DNA of 64,000 nucleotides from Hyphomonas sp. (GTDB lineage: Bacteria > Pseudomonadota > Alphaproteobacteria > Caulobacterales > Hyphomonadaceae): NCBI GenBank assembly GCA_020638455.1, contig JACKIK010000001.1:1-64000 (forward strand), read 5' to 3'. Numbering within the stretch: position 1 is the first letter of the stretch; each line of letters starts with the position of its first letter. A program made the translations under genes and the position numbers. The notes under the pieces were generated by a model. It saw only the letters and a program-made list of their open reading frames with translations, had not been told where the DNA came from and ran no database searches. Of this stretch, positions 32,576 to 40,599 are shown piece by piece.

Positions 32576-33262
32576 ATGCTGATCTGCATTCCACAAGTCC
32601 TGACCAAGGCGCAGGTGAAGGATATCCGCAAGCTGATCGATGCCGCCGAATGGGTGGACGGGCGCACGACGGCCGGCATCCAGTCGGCCGAAGCTAAACG
32701 CAACACCCAGCTGCCGGAAGACAGCCCCGCCGCGCGGCAGGCACAGCAGCTGGTCAGCGTGGCGATCGGCAACAATCCCCTGTTCCTGTCCGCGGCCCTG
32801 CCGCAGAAAGTGTTCCCACCACTGTTCAACCGCTACGTGGTGGGTGACCGTTTCGGGGCGCATGTGGACAATGCGATCCGGTCGGTGAAGAATTCTCCCG
32901 AACGTATCCGTACGGACCTTTCCTGCACGCTGTTCCTGACCGAGCCGGAAGACTATGATGGCGGCGAACTGGTGATCGAGACCCAGTTCGGCGCACAGGA
33001 AGTGAAGCTGGAAGCGGGCGACCTGGTGCTGTACCCGTCGACCAGCCTGCACAGCGTCAGCGAAATCACGCGCGGGGCGCGCGTCTCATCTTTTTTCTGG
33101 CTGCAGAGCATGGTGCGGGACGAGGGCGAGCGGACACTGCTGTTCGACCTCGACCAGTCGATCCAGCGCCTCGCCGCCGAGCGCAGCCACAAGGACGAGG
33201 AAGTCATCCGCCTGACCGGCATCTATCACAACCTCATCCGCCGCTGGGCCGAAGGCGCCTGA
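32576..33262 (+). CDS. piuC: PKHD-type Fe(II)/2-oxoglutarate hydroxylase (PiuC/YbiX)
   Basis: Iron-dependent oxygenase that accompanies catecholate siderophore receptors. The 228-residue protein has the metal ligands HVDNAIR (His-X-Asp) and the distal His in PSTSLHSV, the 2-oxoglutarate Arg in TRGARVSSFFWLQS, and the family core YDGGELVIETQFGAQEVKLEAGDLVLYPS. GGAGACGACGCAC precedes the ATG. Its role in iron uptake is known from conserved pairing rather than a proven substrate. Confidence 0.92.
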   Translation: MLICIPQVLTKAQVKDIRKLIDAAEWVDGRTTAGIQSAEAKRNTQLPEDSPAARQAQQLVSVAIGNNPLFLSAALPQKVFPPLFNRYVVGDRFGAHVDNAIRSVKNSPERIRTDLSCTLFLTEPEDYDGGELVIETQFGAQEVKLEAGDLVLYPSTSLHSVSEITRGARVSSFFWLQSMVRDEGERTLLFDLDQSIQRLAAERSHKDEEVIRLTGIYHNLIRRWAEGA

Positions 33263-33361
33263 CGTTTCGTCCAGCACGTGCGGCCGGAGCGGCGGGCGCC
33301 GTCCGGTGAAATAGGATGGATTGGGGATTTCATCCTCCCCCGTTTCACGGGGGGCTTGTCG

Positions 33362-33733
33362 CTACGGTGGGGCGCGGGGTTGTGGGGAGAGGTCCGGAAG
33401 CGATCCGAACGAAGACCGGAGATGGACCGGAAAGGTCCGGAGGAGACCGGACTGGTCCGAAATGGAGTCCGACCCCATTTCCGCGGGCAGACAGAAGCCC
33501 GGCGCGAGCCGTTCCCAGCTTGTCACCCTCGGCACCTCATAGGCATAAACATCCTCCGCCTGCGGCGCATCGCAGAGGCGGGTGATCCGGATATTGCCGA
33601 AGCCGTCGACGGCCAGCAGTGCGTCCTGCCCGGTCCGCAGGTGCCAGCGGGCGAAGCGGATCAGGTTCCATACCAGCCACGGCCACAGCAGCGGCCAGAC
33701 ATGGTCGAAATAGGGTTTGAGACTCGGTTCCAT
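33362..33733 (-). CDS. Small conserved-looking protein of unknown function
   Basis: This 123-residue protein starts MEPSLKPYFDHVWPLLWPWLVWNLIRFARW, an amphipathic Trp-rich stretch that could sit on a membrane. A short beta-rich segment follows (DALLAVDGFGNIRITRLCDAPQAEDVYAY). Its C-terminal 40 residues are encoded by DNA rich in GGTCCG/CCGGA repeats (33388-33470) and look low-complexity, so the original gene may have ended earlier. The start is chosen by the Met of the conserved-looking block. Confidence 0.55.
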   Translation of the reverse strand: MEPSLKPYFDHVWPLLWPWLVWNLIRFARWHLRTGQDALLAVDGFGNIRITRLCDAPQAEDVYAYEVPRVTSWERLAPGFCLPAEMGSDSISDQSGLLRTFPVHLRSSFGSLPDLSPQPRAPP

Positions 33734-33841
33734 CGTGCGGGCAGTGTGGGCGGGGGCAAGGATCGGTCGGATTGGATTTCCTTTTCCGCGCATTCCGGCG
33801 GAGGGCGGGAGCCGGAAACCGCAGGCATTTCAGCGTGTGGC

Positions 33842-33872
33842 CCTGGACCCCGGCTTACGCCGGGGTGAGCGG
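33842..33872. repeat. Single-hairpin copy of the palindromic element
   Basis: CCCCGGC-TTAC-GCCGGGG (33848-33865) followed by TGAGCGG matches the right half of the 85-bp elements in the GTA region. It lies in the 237-base gap between the small protein and the hydrolase gene. The rest of that gap shows nothing else. Confidence 0.65.
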
Positions 33873-33970
33873 AGAGGGGGAGAACCTCGTGCCGCATCCC
33901 CCTTTTGTCTTCCTGCACTGCTGGCGCGGGGCGGGGTTCGGGCCTAGGATTGGCGCAAGGGAGGACACTC

Positions 33971-34864
33971 ATGAAACATGCTTACATCGCCGCAGCACTT
34001 GGCTGCGCCGCCGTTCTGGCCGCCTGCGCGACGGCCGTGCCGGAGACCGCTGCCGAACCCGCCGCGCCCGCCTATGACGCGGATTTTCCGCCTGCGCTGG
34101 CGGAGATTTCCTTCGACAGCCATGGCGACCGGCTGAACGGCCTTGTCTATCTCGCCGACGGGCCGGGGCCGCACCCGGCGGTGGTGCTGCTGCACGGCTA
34201 TCCGGGCAATGAGAAGAATCTCGACCTCGCGCAGGACCTCCGCAGCGACGGCTTCAATGTTCTGTTCTTCCATTATCGCGGCGCCTGGGGCAGCGAGGGC
34301 GTCTATACGCTGACGCATGTGATCGAGGATGTTGCAACGGCCACGGACTATCTGCGCGCCAATGCGGAAAAGTTCCGGACGGACCCGGACAAGGTCCTGC
34401 TGGTCGGTCACTCGATGGGCGGCTTTGCGGCGCTGGAAGGTGCGGCGCGAGACCCGCGTATCGGTTGTGTCGCCGCGATCGCGCCGGGCGATATGGGGGC
34501 GCTTGCAAAGGTGCTGGACGCCGACCCGGACGCGAAGGCGGGCTTCATCGCCTATAGCGACACGCTGCAGATGCTGCATGGCGTGACCGGGGAAAGGATC
34601 GTGGCGGAAGTGGCGGCGAACCGCGAAGCGTTCTCGCTCGCCGGGCTCGCGCCGAAGCTGGAGGGCAAGCGGGTGCTGGTGATCGGCGGCGACAGGGACG
34701 AGTCCGTGCCGGCCGATCTGATCATCAGCCCCCTGATTGCCGCCTACAAGGCCGATCCGGCCATCGAGACGACAGGCGTGATCCTGTCCGGCGATCATTC
34801 CTTCTCGTGGTCGCGCGAGGCGCTGATCGACACCGTGAAGGACTGGGCGGAGGGATGCCGCTAG
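33971..34864 (+). CDS. Alpha/beta-hydrolase lipoprotein
   Basis: Envelope serine hydrolase of 297 residues. The lipoprotein signal has LAAC (about residue 19). The hydrolase domain has the oxyanion-hole motif LLHGYPGNEKN, FFHYRGAWGSEG, nucleophile elbow GHSMGGFAA, Asp in GGDRDESVPADL, and His in SGDHSFSWSR. It resembles S9/dienelactone-hydrolase-type esterases. GGAGGAC precedes the ATG. The gene is convergent with and overlaps the DUF2214 gene by 4 bases. The substrate is unknown. Confidence 0.85.
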   Translation: MKHAYIAAALGCAAVLAACATAVPETAAEPAAPAYDADFPPALAEISFDSHGDRLNGLVYLADGPGPHPAVVLLHGYPGNEKNLDLAQDLRSDGFNVLFFHYRGAWGSEGVYTLTHVIEDVATATDYLRANAEKFRTDPDKVLLVGHSMGGFAALEGAARDPRIGCVAAIAPGDMGALAKVLDADPDAKAGFIAYSDTLQMLHGVTGERIVAEVAANREAFSLAGLAPKLEGKRVLVIGGDRDESVPADLIISPLIAAYKADPAIETTGVILSGDHSFSWSREALIDTVKDWAEGCR

Positions 34865-35289
34865 GCCAGCGCGCGGGCGAGCCACAGGCCGAGCATGGCG
34901 ATCACCAGGATCGAGCCGAAATCGAACATCATGACCAGCCGCTCGCGCGGGGCTGGCCTCAAGACCCCCTCGGCTTTCGCGCGGCGCAGAAGCGGCTTGG
35001 TGGTGAGGATGGCGGCAGAGGCGAGCGTGAACAGGGTGACCTTCCCCCAGAAGAGCGGGCTGTGCAGGTAAAACCCTGTCGGCTTGGCGAACCAGCCCGC
35101 CATCAGGATGCCGGTCGCGAGGATGACCACGGACGAGCCGCCGGACAGCTTGTCGAGGCCGACTAGGCGTGACAGCGCCGGGCCCTCGATCGCCGGGCGC
35201 CTCAGCAGGAGGTTCTTGAAGAAGCTCGCCGACAGGCAGCCGGCAAAGCCCAGCAGGTGAAAGGTCTTGATGACCAGCAGGTCCGACAT
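34861..35289 (-). CDS. DUF2214-family membrane protein
   Basis: Four-helix inner-membrane protein of 142 residues. It begins SDLLVIKTFHLLGFAGCLSASFFKNLLLRRP and continues LVGLDKLSGGSSVVILATGILMAGWFAKPTGFYLHSPLFWGKVTLFTLAS. The His and Lys positions inside the helices and the FYLHSPLFWGK motif are characteristic of DUF2214. Function is unknown; haem binding has been suggested for similar proteins, which I cannot confirm here. Confidence 0.78.
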   Translation of the reverse strand: MSDLLVIKTFHLLGFAGCLSASFFKNLLLRRPAIEGPALSRLVGLDKLSGGSSVVILATGILMAGWFAKPTGFYLHSPLFWGKVTLFTLASAAILTTKPLLRRAKAEGVLRPAPRERLVMMFDFGSILVIAMLGLWLARALA

Positions 35290-35370
35290 GGGCGCCCTCC
35301 GCTCCACCGCACCAGCCTGGGACGGGCGGCGCGGCAATGGAAGACGGCATAGCGCCGCGCAGCGTGGACG

Positions 35371-35736
35371 CTAGTCGGCCGCCACCCAGGCCATGGCTTC
35401 GTCCTGCCCGGCCAGCGGGAACACGCGCATCTTTCCCGGGATGAACGGCGCGAACAGGCGCATCGTGCTGGCCAGCCAGTCGACATCGGTGACCATGGCG
35501 ATGCGCCGGAAGGCAGTGTAGTGCGCCGTGCCGAAGACGGCATCGTCCAGCATGGCATGGGCGGTGTAGCCTTCGAATTCCGGGCCGAAACGGATCAGGA
35601 TGCGCGCCTTGCCGTGCGCCTTCACCGCCGCGTCGACAGCGGGGATGAGGACAGACTTGTAGTCGGAATCGGTGATCCTGCCTTCGGCGCTGAAGGCGAC
35701 AATCCCGGGCGGGGCGGTTTCGATGGGCCTGAACAT
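35371..35736 (-). CDS. SpoIIAA-like (STAS-fold) protein
   Basis: Small cytoplasmic protein of 121 residues with the SpoIIAA-like pattern: PPGIVAFSAEGRITDSDYKSVLIPAVDAAVKAHGKARILIRFGPEFEGYTAHAMLDD, then RIAMVTDVDWLASTMRLFAPFIPGKMRVFPLAGQDEAMAWV. Proteins of this family are STAS relatives, some of which bind membranes or lipids. A GTG at 35787 would add 17 residues; I prefer the ATG because it starts just before the conserved block. It stands alone between DUF2214 and dnaJ. Confidence 0.75.
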   Translation of the reverse strand: MFRPIETAPPGIVAFSAEGRITDSDYKSVLIPAVDAAVKAHGKARILIRFGPEFEGYTAHAMLDDAVFGTAHYTAFRRIAMVTDVDWLASTMRLFAPFIPGKMRVFPLAGQDEAMAWVAAD

Positions 35737-35802
35737 GGGCAGGTTGTGGACCGCATGGTCCAGCAGTTCAAATGAACTTCCGGACACAAAGATCCGGCTG
35801 CC

Positions 35803-36960
35803 CTAGTTCGGGTGCTTGTCGTCGTGGTCGCCGTTCCAGAAGCGTTTGATACGGCCGAGGAAGCCTTCGCTTTCCGGGTGGCATTCGGAGCCCGAGCAGT
35901 CGCAGAATTCGCGGAGGATATCCTTCTGGCGCTGCGACAGGTTCTGCGGGGTCTCGACGAACATCTCGACATAGAGGTCGCCGGTATGGCCGGACTGGCG
36001 GACAGACGGCATGCCCTTGCCGCGGAGGCGCAGCTTGCGGCCGGTCTGGGCACCTTCCGGCACCACGACGCGGGCACGGCCGCCGTCGATGGTCGGGATC
36101 TCGATCTCGCCGCCGAGGGCTGCGGTGACCATCGGCACGGGCGCGCGGCAGTAGAGGTTCGGCCCGTCGCGCTCGAAGATGTCGTGCTCGACCACGTCGA
36201 CGAAGATGTAGAGGTCGCCGCGGCCGCCGCCCAGCGTGCCGGGCTCGCCCTCACCGGCGAGGCGGATGCGCATACCGCTCTCGACGCCGGCCGGGATCTT
36301 GACGTTCAGCTTGCGCTCCTCGCGCACCTGTCCGGAGCCGCTGCAGTCCTTGCACGGCTTCTTGATGGACTTGCCCTTGCCGTTGCAGCGCGGGCAGGTC
36401 CGCTCCATGGTGAAGAAGCCCTGCTGGGCGCGCACGCGGCCGGCGCCGTGGCACATGTCGCAGGTTTCCGGCTCGGTGCCGGGCGCGGCGCCGGAGCCGT
36501 CGCAGGTCTTGCAGGGCACGGCCTGGGGCACGTGGATGGTTTCGTCCTTGCCGGCGAACGCCTCGGCGAGGGTGATTTCGAGATCGTAGCGCAGGTCCGC
36601 CCCGCGCTGGGGGCCGGCACGCCGGCGGGCGCCGCCGAAGCCGCTGGCGCCGAACACCTGGCTGAACAGGTCCTGGAAGATGTCTTCGGGATTGACCCCG
36701 GCGCCGAAGGGATTGCCGCCTGCCCCGCCGCCATTCTCGAAGGCGCGGTGGCCGAAGCGGTCATAGGCGGCGCGCTTGTCGGCATCCGACAGCACGGCAT
36801 AGGCCTCGCCGACTTCCTTGAACTTCTCTTCGGCTTCCTTGTTGTCCGGGTTCTGGTCCGGATGGTATTTCATGGCCAGCTTGCGGTAGGCGGACTTCAA
36901 CGCCTTCTCGTCCGCGTCCCGCGCAACGCCCAGCACTTCGTAGTAATCGCGCTTGTTCAT
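35803..36960 (-). CDS. dnaJ: Chaperone DnaJ
   Basis: Co-chaperone of DnaK. The 385-residue protein has the J domain with HPD in MKYHPDQNPDN (about residue 33), a Gly/Phe-rich linker (FENGGGAGGNPFGAG), four complete zinc repeats (CKTCDGSGA, CDMCHGAGR, CPRCNGKGK, CKDCSGSGQ) and the C-terminal substrate-binding domain. It carries a short acidic/His tail ending DHDDKHPN. dnaK is not within the window on either side, though it is often adjacent. Confidence 0.97.
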   Translation of the reverse strand: MNKRDYYEVLGVARDADEKALKSAYRKLAMKYHPDQNPDNKEAEEKFKEVGEAYAVLSDADKRAAYDRFGHRAFENGGGAGGNPFGAGVNPEDIFQDLFSQVFGASGFGGARRRAGPQRGADLRYDLEITLAEAFAGKDETIHVPQAVPCKTCDGSGAAPGTEPETCDMCHGAGRVRAQQGFFTMERTCPRCNGKGKSIKKPCKDCSGSGQVREERKLNVKIPAGVESGMRIRLAGEGEPGTLGGGRGDLYIFVDVVEHDIFERDGPNLYCRAPVPMVTAALGGEIEIPTIDGGRARVVVPEGAQTGRKLRLRGKGMPSVRQSGHTGDLYVEMFVETPQNLSQRQKDILREFCDCSGSECHPESEGFLGRIKRFWNGDHDDKHPN

Positions 36961-37059
36961 CGGTTGGCCGCCGTCACTCTGAGTACCCGCCTTGGGTCGT
37001 CATGTGGTGCGGACCTTACAAAGGTGCAAGAGAAAGACTGAGCCCCGCGCATGGTTGAA

Positions 37060-38382
37060 TCAGCTCGGCCCGGAGGGGAACTGGCTGATTCCGTGCTCGA
37101 CCACCTGGGCCCCTTCGGGCCCGATCTGCATGACGGCGAGGCCGCGCTCCGTGGTGCCGTCGAGGCGGAAACGGAACAGGCCGTTCACCCCGACAAAGCC
37201 GTCCGGATTGGTGACGCCGTTGTAGCGGAGGTTGTCCTCGGCGGCGAGGCGGACGGTGAGCGCGGCGGCGTCATAGGCCTCGGCGGCAAGATCCGTCGGC
37301 TTGCGGCCGTAGATGCGGTTGTAGGTGTCCGTGAAGGCAGCAAGATTGTCGGGATCCGTGCGGGCATAGAGCGCGCCGGAAAGCGTCGGTTCCCGCCAGA
37401 TCGACGAATCGTCCCATTCGCTGGTGCCCATCAGCATGACCCGGCCGAGGTCGACGCCATTATAGGGCAGCAGCGGGGCGACGGAGAGCAGCTTCACGCC
37501 GCGTTCCGGAATGAAGACGCCGATCTTCGCGCGGCTGTTGCGGGCGAGTTCGGTCTTCAGGACGCTGGACACCGAGCGCGCCTCGGCCGAGGCGCCGCTG
37601 TCCGGGTCGTAGAAGGCCGAAGTCAGCACCGTGCCGCCATTCATGAAGGCATCGGCGCGGAGGGCCGTCTCGACCTGGCGGCCATAGGCGGTGTCCGGCC
37701 CGAGGAAGACGTAGCTGCGCACGCCCTTGGAGGCGGCATACTTCACCATGCGGGAAACTTCCTCCTCCGGCGGGATGGAGGCGAGATAGGCCCCGCCGCC
37801 GGCCGCGCTGCGGTCATTCGAGAAGCCGATCACCGGGATCTTCTTCTGCAGGGCGCGTTCGCGGATGGCTTTCACATTGGTGCCGAACAGCGGGCCGAGG
37901 ATGACGTCCGCCTTGTCCTGGATCGCCTCGTCGACACGCGCCTCGGCGACGGACTGCTTGCCGGCGGTATCCATCGGGATGATCAGGAAATCGTCGCCGG
38001 CATATTCGAACAGGGCGAGTTCAATGCCGGCCAGCATGCTTTCGGCCTCGGCGCGGACCTGCGCATTGGGGTGCGAGAACGGCAGCAGCACGGCGGCGCG
38101 CTTGATCTCGCGCCCGGCCATGAAGGCGGGCGTCAGGCCGCCGTCGCCGCGCACCGTGCTCTCGTTCTCGCCCTCGCCGATGCCGGGAAGCCCGGTTTCC
38201 GCCGTTGCGCTGCCATGCTCGCCGGTCACCGGCTCGACCCGGGGTTCGCCCGTGCCGATGCGGACCGGGGGACGCGCGGGCGCGGTGGCGCAGGCGGTGG
38301 CGAACAGGAAGGACACCAGAAGGAGGCTTGGCGCTTTGATCGTCCTGAGCAATGGTTGCAGCAATGTCATCTCCTGATCCAT
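37060..38382 (-). CDS. LpoA/YraM-like penicillin-binding protein activator lipoprotein
   Basis: Envelope lipoprotein with a periplasmic-binding-protein fold, 440 residues. The lipobox is at FLFATAC. The type I solute-binding domain starts IKRAAVLLPFSHPNAQVRAEAESMLAGIELALFEYAG and contains ADVILGPLFGTNVKAIRERALQKKIPVIGFSND and RVMLMGTSEWDD. The E. coli counterpart LpoA activates PBP1A; a class A PBP is encoded at 59388. It is divergent from rsmI, the same neighbourhood as yraM-yraL-yraN in E. coli. Two ATG starts (38382, 38370) are possible; both overlap the rsmI 5' end. Confidence 0.82.
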   Translation of the reverse strand: MDQEMTLLQPLLRTIKAPSLLLVSFLFATACATAPARPPVRIGTGEPRVEPVTGEHGSATAETGLPGIGEGENESTVRGDGGLTPAFMAGREIKRAAVLLPFSHPNAQVRAEAESMLAGIELALFEYAGDDFLIIPMDTAGKQSVAEARVDEAIQDKADVILGPLFGTNVKAIRERALQKKIPVIGFSNDRSAAGGGAYLASIPPEEEVSRMVKYAASKGVRSYVFLGPDTAYGRQVETALRADAFMNGGTVLTSAFYDPDSGASAEARSVSSVLKTELARNSRAKIGVFIPERGVKLLSVAPLLPYNGVDLGRVMLMGTSEWDDSSIWREPTLSGALYARTDPDNLAAFTDTYNRIYGRKPTDLAAEAYDAAALTVRLAAEDNLRYNGVTNPDGFVGVNGLFRFRLDGTTERGLAVMQIGPEGAQVVEHGISQFPSGPS

Positions 38383-39299
38383 CCAACGCTGAGGCGATTC
38401 CCGGCCGGGCCGACTCTACGGGGGCCGGGCCGGGCGGGCAACCGCCCCACTCACCCGCTGCGGCGCTGGCGCCCGGCCTGTATGTCGTGTCCACCCCGAT
38501 CGGCAACCTCAGGGACATCACCCTGCGCGCGCTGGACGTGCTGGCCGGCGCCGACGAGGTGCTGGCCGAGGACACGCGCGTTGCGGGCAAGCTGTTGTCC
38601 GCCTACGGCATTAAAGCCCGGCTCAGCCCCTATCATGACCACAATGGGGCCGAACGAAGGCCCGAACTGATGCGGAAACTGGCGGGCGGCGCCCGGATCG
38701 CGCTGGTCTCGGACGCGGGCACGCCGCTGGTCTCCGATCCCGGCTGGAAGCTGGCGCACGAGGCGCTGGAAGCCGGGCACCGGGTGATCCCCGTGCCGGG
38801 GGCCTCGGCCATGCTGGCGGGGCTGGTGACGAGCGGCCTTCCGAGCGACCGGTTCCTGTTCGCGGGCTTCCTGCCGCCGAAATCCGGCGCGCGGCGGCAT
38901 GCCATCGAAGCGCTGAAAGCGGTGCCGGCGACGCTGATCTTCTACGAGAGCGGGCCACGCCTCGCCGAGGCGCTGGCAGACCTTGCCGCCGTGCTGGGCA
39001 GCGAGCGGGAGGGCGCTGTGACGCGGGAGCTGACCAAGCTGTTCGAGGAGACCCGCCGGGGGCGTGTCGGTGATCTTGCGGCCCATTACGGTGACGCGGG
39101 CGCCCCGAAGGGAGAGATCGTCGTGCTGATCGGCCCGCCGGGCGAGACGGAAGTGACGCCGGAGCAGCTGGACGCGGCCCTCCGCGATGCCCTCGCCGGC
39201 CAGCCGACCAAGGCGGCGGCCAATGCCGTGGCCGAAGCGCTCGGCCTGCCGAAGCGGGAGGTCTACCAGCGCGCCCTGCAGCTGAAGGCGGACGGCTGA
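38364..39299 (+). CDS. rsmI: 16S rRNA 2'-O-ribose C1402 methyltransferase RsmI
   Basis: Methylates C1402 in the 16S decoding centre. The 311-residue protein has the tetrapyrrole-methylase fold: GLYVVSTPIGNLRDITLRALDVLAGADEVLAEDTRVAGKLL, then HDHNGAERRPELMRKLAGGARIALVSDAGTPLVSDPGWKL, FLFAGFLPPKSGARR, and a C-terminal helical domain with KAAANAVAEALGLPKREVYQRAL. The ATG at 38364 lies inside the first codons of the divergent LpoA-like gene. A later start is possible because the conserved block begins near residue 32. Confidence 0.93.
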   Translation: MSSPDPSNAEAIPGRADSTGAGPGGQPPHSPAAALAPGLYVVSTPIGNLRDITLRALDVLAGADEVLAEDTRVAGKLLSAYGIKARLSPYHDHNGAERRPELMRKLAGGARIALVSDAGTPLVSDPGWKLAHEALEAGHRVIPVPGASAMLAGLVTSGLPSDRFLFAGFLPPKSGARRHAIEALKAVPATLIFYESGPRLAEALADLAAVLGSEREGAVTRELTKLFEETRRGRVGDLAAHYGDAGAPKGEIVVLIGPPGETEVTPEQLDAALRDALAGQPTKAAANAVAEALGLPKREVYQRALQLKADG

Positions 39300-39304
39300 C
39301 GGCC

Positions 39305-39676
39305 ATGGCCGAGCCAAAGCGCCAGGTTGCAGAGAAGCGGGGCCGCAAGGGCGAGTGGACCGCCGCCCTGTTCCTGCAGCTGAAGGGCTATCGCATCCTC
39401 GACCGGCGCGTGCGCACGCCGCTTGGCGAGGTGGACCTGATCGCGCGGCGCGGCGGCGTGGTCGCCTTCGTCGAGGTGAAATACCGCGCCTCGCTGCGCG
39501 GTGCGCTCGACGCCGTCTCGCCCGGCGCCTGGCAGCGCATCGACCGCGCTTCGGAATTCTGGATGGCCCGCCACCCGGCGCTGTCGGACCTCGGCTGGCG
39601 GTACGATCTCATCGCCATCGCCCCCTGGCGCCTGCCCCGTCACGTCAGGGATGCGTGGCGGCCGGGAATGGCTTGA
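39305..39676 (+). CDS. yraN: YraN-family (UPF0102) protein
   Basis: Small protein of 123 residues with the restriction-endonuclease-like core typical of UPF0102: GRKGEWTAALFLQLKGYRILDRRVRTPLGEVDLIARRGGVVAFVEVKYR (with the E...D...E-V-K nuclease pattern). A downstream helix follows (SPGAWQRIDRASEFWMARHP). It follows rsmI by 5 bases, the usual pairing. Nuclease activity is presumed from the motif; the physiological role is not established. Confidence 0.9.
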   Translation: MAEPKRQVAEKRGRKGEWTAALFLQLKGYRILDRRVRTPLGEVDLIARRGGVVAFVEVKYRASLRGALDAVSPGAWQRIDRASEFWMARHPALSDLGWRYDLIAIAPWRLPRHVRDAWRPGMA

Positions 39677-39692
39677 GACCGGCGCACGGGAC

Positions 39693-40475
39693 TCACTTGT
39701 TCTTCTTCCGCACCGGAGTGGAAAGTACCTCTATGTGCAAAACGAAGTGCAGGAACGCGCCAATGGCCATTATCGCAGGGATTCCCAGAGACATTGCTGA
39801 CTGCAACGTATCGATAAGATCTTTTGCCTGCTGCGTAACATAGACGGTATTGCCGTGATCCATCAGCGCAACCGTATTCTGGCCGGACGGCTCCGCAGAA
39901 CCATTTTTCACGCTCTTTCCGAAAAGATAGAATGAGGCGACTCCGGCAAGCCAGACGCCCAGAAAAGCGACTGAATAGATTGCTCGAACTGCACGCCGCC
40001 ATAGGGCTTCTTTTTCACCGGCAGTCTCGTCGACGGTGTCGTTTGCGGCTTTCCCGTCTCGACACTGGTCCAGAAACTCCGACTGCGAGTAGGTCGTGAC
40101 GTTGAGCGCACTTAGCGTGGCAAAAGCAACTATTCCGACGCCGCCCAGATACCAGGGCAGGAACATGGGATTCAATGGCGGAGCAAGTGTCGAAACGGAC
40201 AGAAAGAAAAGGCCAGCGAGGACAAAGTTCAAGAGTGCGTCCAGAATGCCTCTGATACCGACGCCACGCCAGCGCCAGCCTGCCTTCCGGCGTGCGATGA
40301 GCGAAACTGTGCCGATGGCGGCAACAAGCACGCCAACGATCTTGAGTTGAAGTCTTGCCGAAATGACTGCACCCAGGACCATCAGAACCATCATGCTACC
40401 ATGATAGCCAAACAGGAGCTTGAAGTCGGTCGACATGTCCGACCAATGCTGCGGGTACGGATAGCGGCGGGCCAT
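39693..40475 (-). CDS. Multi-pass membrane protein of unknown function, lower GC than neighbours
   Basis: This 260-residue protein has hydrophobic segments near residues 25-45, 48-62, 80-100, 108-125, 165-190 and 232-250. A Cys/Asp-rich cytoplasmic-looking loop (SQSEFLDQCRDGKAANDTVDETAGEKEALW) lies in the middle. No family is recognised. The base composition is clearly less GC-rich than flanking genes, especially around 39720-40120, which suggests recent acquisition. It interrupts the position after yraN, where gshB is often found. Convergent with yraN at 16 bases. Confidence 0.65.
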   Translation of the reverse strand: MARRYPYPQHWSDMSTDFKLLFGYHGSMMVLMVLGAVISARLQLKIVGVLVAAIGTVSLIARRKAGWRWRGVGIRGILDALLNFVLAGLFFLSVSTLAPPLNPMFLPWYLGGVGIVAFATLSALNVTTYSQSEFLDQCRDGKAANDTVDETAGEKEALWRRAVRAIYSVAFLGVWLAGVASFYLFGKSVKNGSAEPSGQNTVALMDHGNTVYVTQQAKDLIDTLQSAMSLGIPAIMAIGAFLHFVLHIEVLSTPVRKKNK

Positions 40476-40599
40476 ATGTCACTTTTAGTTGCACGCGGGC
40501 GCACACGCAACTTTGCAGTCGGGGCGAATACTTTAGCGGTGCCGCTGTTCATGCGGGGGACACCTCGCGCCCGGGAATGGCGTGAGGGCGCGGGGGGTC

